Origin: Alphaproteobacteria bacterium
GTDB lineage: Bacteria; Pseudomonadota; Alphaproteobacteria; Micropepsales; Micropepsaceae
Direction of reading: 5' to 3'
DNA: 38,140 nt
Assembly: GCA_021325375.1 (NCBI GenBank)
Contig: JAJPHG010000005.1
Coordinates: 1-38,140 of the forward strand
A model generated the notes under the pieces. It did not search any database and had not been told where the DNA came from. It saw only the letters and a list, made by a program, of their open reading frames with translations. Positions within the stretch are counted from its first letter, which is position 1. Each line of letters begins with the position of its first letter. Shown here in pieces: positions 34,944-38,140 of the stretch. Position numbers and translations under genes: made by a program.

Positions 34944-35816
34944 ATGTCCCTCGCCGGCAAGACCCTCTTCATCACCGGCGCGTCGCGCGGCATCGGGCTC
35001 GCGATCGCGTTGCGCGCGGCCAGGGACGGCGCCAACGTCGCCATCGCGGCGAAGACGGCTGAGCCCAATCCCAAGCTTCCCGGCACGATCTACACCGCGG
35101 CCGAGGAGATCGAGAAGGCGGGTGGACAGGCGCTGCCGATCGTCTGCGACATCCGCTTCGAGGAGCAGGTCGCGGACGCGGTCGGCAAGACCGTCGCGCG
35201 CTTCGGCGGCATCGACATCTGCGTCAACAACGCCAGCGCCATCTCGCTCACCGGCACGCTGCAGACCGACATGAAGCGCTACGACCTGATGAACGCGATC
35301 AACGCGCGCGGCACCTATCTGACCTCGCGGACCTGCATCCCGCATCTCGCGCGCGCCGCCAATCCGCACGTGCTGATGCTGTCGCCGCCGCTCGACATGA
35401 GCCCGAAATGGTTCCGTGGCCACACCGCCTATTCTATGGCGAAATACGGCATGAGCATGTGCGTGCTGGGAATGAGCGCGGAGTTCTCCGACGAGGGGAT
35501 CGCCTTCAACGCGCTGTGGCCGCGCACCGGCATCGCCACGGCCGCGATCCGTAACGCGCTCGCGGGCGACGAAGGGATGAAGCACTGCCGCACCGTCGAC
35601 ATCCTCTCCGACGCCGCCTTTCTGATCTTCAACAAACCCGCGCGGGAGTTCACCGGAAATTTCCTCATCGACGACACCTTCCTGGCGGCGAACGGCGTCA
35701 CGGATTTCGACAAGTACCGCGTCGACCCGTCGAAGGACCTGATGCCGGATTTCTTCGTGCCCGATTCCATGCCGCCGCCGAAGGGCGTGAGCCTGGGCCC
35801 TCAGTCCGCAGGATAG
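34944..35816 (+). CDS. SDR family oxidoreductase, HSDL2-like
   Basis: This is a short-chain dehydrogenase of 290 residues. TGASRGIG at about 11-18 binds the cofactor, and VNNASAISLT is the NAG-type motif. The catalytic Tyr and Lys are in AYSMAKYGMS, with the serine region VLMLSPPLDM. LPGTIYTAAEEIEKAGG and the WPRTGIATAAI loop are typical of the HSDL2-like subgroup. Ideal AAGGAG precedes ATG 34944. It overlaps the convergent DUF4291 gene by 16 bases. Substrate unknown. Confidence 0.92.
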   Translation: MSLAGKTLFITGASRGIGLAIALRAARDGANVAIAAKTAEPNPKLPGTIYTAAEEIEKAGGQALPIVCDIRFEEQVADAVGKTVARFGGIDICVNNASAISLTGTLQTDMKRYDLMNAINARGTYLTSRTCIPHLARAANPHVLMLSPPLDMSPKWFRGHTAYSMAKYGMSMCVLGMSAEFSDEGIAFNALWPRTGIATAAIRNALAGDEGMKHCRTVDILSDAAFLIFNKPAREFTGNFLIDDTFLAANGVTDFDKYRVDPSKDLMPDFFVPDSMPPPKGVSLGPQSAG

Positions 35817-36370
35817 GGGCGCTCAAGCGGAAGCGCGGCGCGCGCGTTCTCGAGCCGGCCTTCCGCGACGAGCGCGTGGATATCGTGCGCGAGCGCCGTC
35901 ACGTCGCTGATCGCCCTGATCCATTCGCCCACATAAAGGCGCACGGCGTCCGCGCCCAGGCCGATCTGGATCGAGCGGTGGGCGAGCGGCGCCAGATGCA
36001 GGTCGCGTTCGGGATCCCATTGAATGCGGATCGGTGAGCGCGCCTTCAGGCGCTCCCATTCCGCCGTGTCCATCGGCGGTTCCGGATGGCTGGGGCAGCC
36101 GTTCGCGAGCGCCCATGCGAAGCCGTCGCGGCCGATGTCGATGGCCAGGATGCGCGCCTGGCCCTCATCCTTGTAGCCCCAGCCAGCGCGATACATCATC
36201 CAGAGAAAGGACGGCTTGATCCACGTCATGCGCCCCATCTTGAAGGGCGGCGACGCGAAGGTCCCGCGCGCGAGCGCCGCGTCCGCGATCTCGCGATTGT
36301 AAGCCTGATAGACACGGATAGTGCGCTCGTCATAAACCGCCCTGATCTGGCGGTACGGAATATCGTTCAT
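35801..36370 (-). CDS. DUF4291 domain protein
   Basis: This is a 189-residue protein of the DUF4291 family, whose role is not established. The family core is intact: IRAVYDERTIRVYQAYNREIADAA, FKMGRMTWIKPSFLWMMYRAGW and ILAIDIGRDGFAWAL, followed by RIQWDPERDLHLAPLAHRSIQIGL. There is no signal peptide. It overlaps the end of the SDR gene by 16 bases, and an MscS channel gene lies upstream on the same strand after 32 bases. Confidence 0.88.
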   Translation of the reverse strand: MNDIPYRQIRAVYDERTIRVYQAYNREIADAALARGTFASPPFKMGRMTWIKPSFLWMMYRAGWGYKDEGQARILAIDIGRDGFAWALANGCPSHPEPPMDTAEWERLKARSPIRIQWDPERDLHLAPLAHRSIQIGLGADAVRLYVGEWIRAISDVTALAHDIHALVAEGRLENARAALPLERPYPAD

Positions 36371-36402
36371 ACGCCGATCTTAACGGCTGCCGTGCCGACG
36401 CG

Positions 36403-37281
36403 CTATTCGGCTGCTTTGCGGAGTTCTCCGGTGTTGCGCGAAGCGGGGGATTCGTTCCGGACCGCCGCCGCCTGCCGCGGCACCGCGATCAGGATTCCCG
36501 CCTTGTCGATCGCGGTTTTGACGTCCTTCTGGATCGAGGGCAGCGCCTTCCAATAGTCGTCGCTCTTGATGTAGCAGCGCACGAACATCACCACGGCGTA
36601 CTCTTCCAGGGAGTCGACGCCGACCCAGGGCTCGGGCGTCTTGAGGGCATGCGCGTTCGCCTTCAGCGCGGCCATGATCGTGGCTTCCACCTTGTCGAGG
36701 TCGTTCATGAAATCGATGGGCAGGGTGAAGTTGATGCGGCGCAGCGGCTCGCGCGTGTAGTTGGTGATGATGCCGCTCCACACCGCCGAATTGGGCACGG
36801 AGACGAAGACGAGATCGCGCGTCGTCAGCAGCGTCGTGAACAGGCCGATCTCGCGCACCGTGCCGGCGACGCCGGCGGCCTGGATGAACTGGCCGACGCG
36901 GAACGGGCGCAGCAACAGAAGCATCACGCCGGCCGCGACGTTCGACAGCGTGCCCTGCAGCGCCAGCCCGATCGCGAGGCCTGCCGCGCCCAGGACCGCG
37001 ATCAGGCTCGTCGTCTGCACGCCGAACTGGCCGAGCACCAGGATGAAGGTGACGATCAGGATCGCGTAGCGCACGAGCGAGGCGAGCAGCGGCTTCAGCG
37101 TCAGGTCGAGCGGCAGATGCGCGAGCCCGCGCGCGGTCAGCCGCTTGGCCCAGGTCGCGACGACCCAGCCGACGACGAGGATCAGCGTGCCCGCGACCAC
37201 GCTGAGCCCCTCATTGACGACGAGGATGTTGAGCGAGGCGAGCGCGTTCTGCGTCATCGTGGTTGCGTCGGACAATTTCAT
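36403..37281 (-). CDS. MscS family mechanosensitive channel
   Basis: This is a small-conductance mechanosensitive channel that releases solutes on osmotic downshock. The 292-residue protein has three membrane helices (about 22-45, 68-88 and 92-125). The third, pore-lining helix has the MscS pattern GAAGLAIGLALQGTLSNVAAGVML. The beta domain RPFRVGQFIQAAGVAGTVREIGLFTTLL and a C-terminal alpha/beta domain follow. The length equals classical E. coli MscS. It is divergent from the SNase-like gene. Confidence 0.94.
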   Translation of the reverse strand: MKLSDATTMTQNALASLNILVVNEGLSVVAGTLILVVGWVVATWAKRLTARGLAHLPLDLTLKPLLASLVRYAILIVTFILVLGQFGVQTTSLIAVLGAAGLAIGLALQGTLSNVAAGVMLLLLRPFRVGQFIQAAGVAGTVREIGLFTTLLTTRDLVFVSVPNSAVWSGIITNYTREPLRRINFTLPIDFMNDLDKVEATIMAALKANAHALKTPEPWVGVDSLEEYAVVMFVRCYIKSDDYWKALPSIQKDVKTAIDKAGILIAVPRQAAAVRNESPASRNTGELRKAAE

Positions 37282-37362
37282 GAATTGGTTAACTCCGGCA
37301 TCGTGTCGTGGCGCGGTCCATGGTTTGTGTGCAGAATGCAGGTTCGAGCTGGGGGCCTATGG

Positions 37363-38140
37363 ATGTTTAAACGCGTGTGGCTGTGGGGGGTTGCGTCGTT
37401 CTTGGGCGTGGGCGGCGCGGCGCAGGCGGCGTCGATTCCGGATTGTGCCGGCGCGATCGAGATCGAGTCGGTGCGCATCCTGCGCGTCGAGCGCACCAAC
37501 GACGTGCTCGTGCTGCGCGACGGGCGCGCGATCCACATGGAAGGCATCGTGCTGCCGCGCGGGGGCAAGGACCACGCGCCGTCCGCGATCGCCGACCAGG
37601 CCTTAGACGCGCTGAACAAGTTCGTCAAAGGCCGCGAGCTGACGGTGACGGCCGTCAATCCGAAGGAAGACCGCTACGACCGCGTGCGCGGCCAGATCTT
37701 CAACGGCGACAGCGCCGAGCCGTGGCTGCAGCGCGCGCTGCTGGCGCGCGGGCTGGCGCGCGTCGACATCGCTCCCGACCGCGGCGAATGCGCCGACGAG
37801 CTCTACGCCGCCGAGGCGCAGGCGCGCGCGGCGCATCTGGGGCTGTGGTCGGTGCCCGCCTATCAGCTGCGCACGCCCGAGGGCCTCGGCGGCGACACGG
37901 GCACGTTCCAGGTCGTGGAGGGACAGGTGCTCAGCGCCGACGTGAAGGACGGCCGCGCCTATCTGGATTTCGGCCCCGACTACAAGACCGATTTCACGAT
38001 CACCATCGCGCCCGCCGACATGGCGAATTTCCGCGACGCCGGCGTCGACCCGCGCGACTACCAGGGCAAGCGCATCCGCGCGCGCGGCATCGTCCAGCAG
38101 CTCAACGGCCCGGAGATCGAGATCGCAAGCCCGAAGCAGG
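37363..38140 (+). CDS. exported SNase-like (thermonuclease family) protein, partial at 3' end
   Basis: The open frame runs off the end of the window (about 259 codons seen). ATG 37363 starts MFKRVWLWGVASFLG, a signal peptide ending near AQA-AS. The SNase-like region (IEIESVRILRVERTNDVLVLRDG to RAAHLGLWS, about 30-168) keeps the DRYDRVRGQIF strand with the usual Arg. The place of the catalytic Arg/Asp/Glu loop reads IHMEGIVLPRG, so R35, D40 and E43 of SNase appear missing. A second beta-rich domain follows (VVEGQVLSADVKDGRAYLDF). It is probably non-catalytic or altered. The C terminus is unknown. Confidence 0.82.
   Translation, partial: MFKRVWLWGVASFLGVGGAAQAASIPDCAGAIEIESVRILRVERTNDVLVLRDGRAIHMEGIVLPRGGKDHAPSAIADQALDALNKFVKGRELTVTAVNPKEDRYDRVRGQIFNGDSAEPWLQRALLARGLARVDIAPDRGECADELYAAEAQARAAHLGLWSVPAYQLRTPEGLGGDTGTFQVVEGQVLSADVKDGRAYLDFGPDYKTDFTITIAPADMANFRDAGVDPRDYQGKRIRARGIVQQLNGPEIEIASPKQ

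Overview
This is a GC-rich chromosomal window from an alphaproteobacterium. The evidence is an F1-only ATP synthase operon (atpH-atpA-atpG-atpD, no Fo genes beside it), a Usg-family gene, a class I PHA synthase, a PleC/DivJ-like histidine kinase core and a single-domain QueF. I cannot fix the genus. Gene content is mostly housekeeping and accessory metabolism. I see no rRNA, tRNA, CRISPR array, prophage or intact insertion sequence. Two small toxin-antitoxin pairs (brnTA, vapBC) are the main signs of mobile cargo.

Layout. 1-3930: F1 ATP synthase operon on the minus strand, cut off inside atpD. 3976-5847: brnTA, an unknown gene, and lepB. 5955-8473: a secreted peroxiredoxin, then a three-gene exported block of a DUF3034 protein, a truncated hemoglobin and a cupredoxin. 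8548-12146: sensor kinase, queF, GNAT and vapBC. 12143-15858: tag, a lysine-tailed VOC protein, ygfZ, a PyrC-type amidohydrolase and usg. 16014-20329: an AcuI/YhdH-type reductase, a LysE exporter, a nitronate monooxygenase-like protein and a short Hsp70. 20536-24396: LysR, a small ORF overlapping phaC, and an SDR. 24505-26207: a proteasome-like Ntn-hydrolase candidate and an unknown partner. 26347-29542: periplasmic FKBP and an NdvB-like GH17-GT2 glucan synthase. 29645-33667: a GlcD-type flavoprotein, tsaC/sua5, then yceI-cytochrome b561-yceI. 33806-38140: an MBL-fold hydrolase, an HSDL2-like SDR, DUF4291, MscS and a truncated SNase-like gene that runs off the end.

The most novel locus is 24505-26207. 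After removal of Met1, the 415-residue protein would expose Thr1 and carries Asp17 and Thr21 at the HslV/proteasome-beta spacing, with a Lys a few residues past the usual Lys33. No HslU or other unfoldase lies beside it; only a small unknown protein is coupled to it. Next in interest are the exported hemoglobin-cupredoxin block, the VOC protein with a histone-like tail overlapping tag, the short ORF coupled to a TTG-start phaC, and a SNase-like protein without its usual catalytic residues.

Intergenic DNA is rich in dispersed palindromic elements placed just after stop codons. Two of them, about 10.6 kb apart, have identical 23-nt arms. Several stop codons lie in or at the edge of these elements, which suggests insertion at gene ends followed by selection for terminator-like folding.
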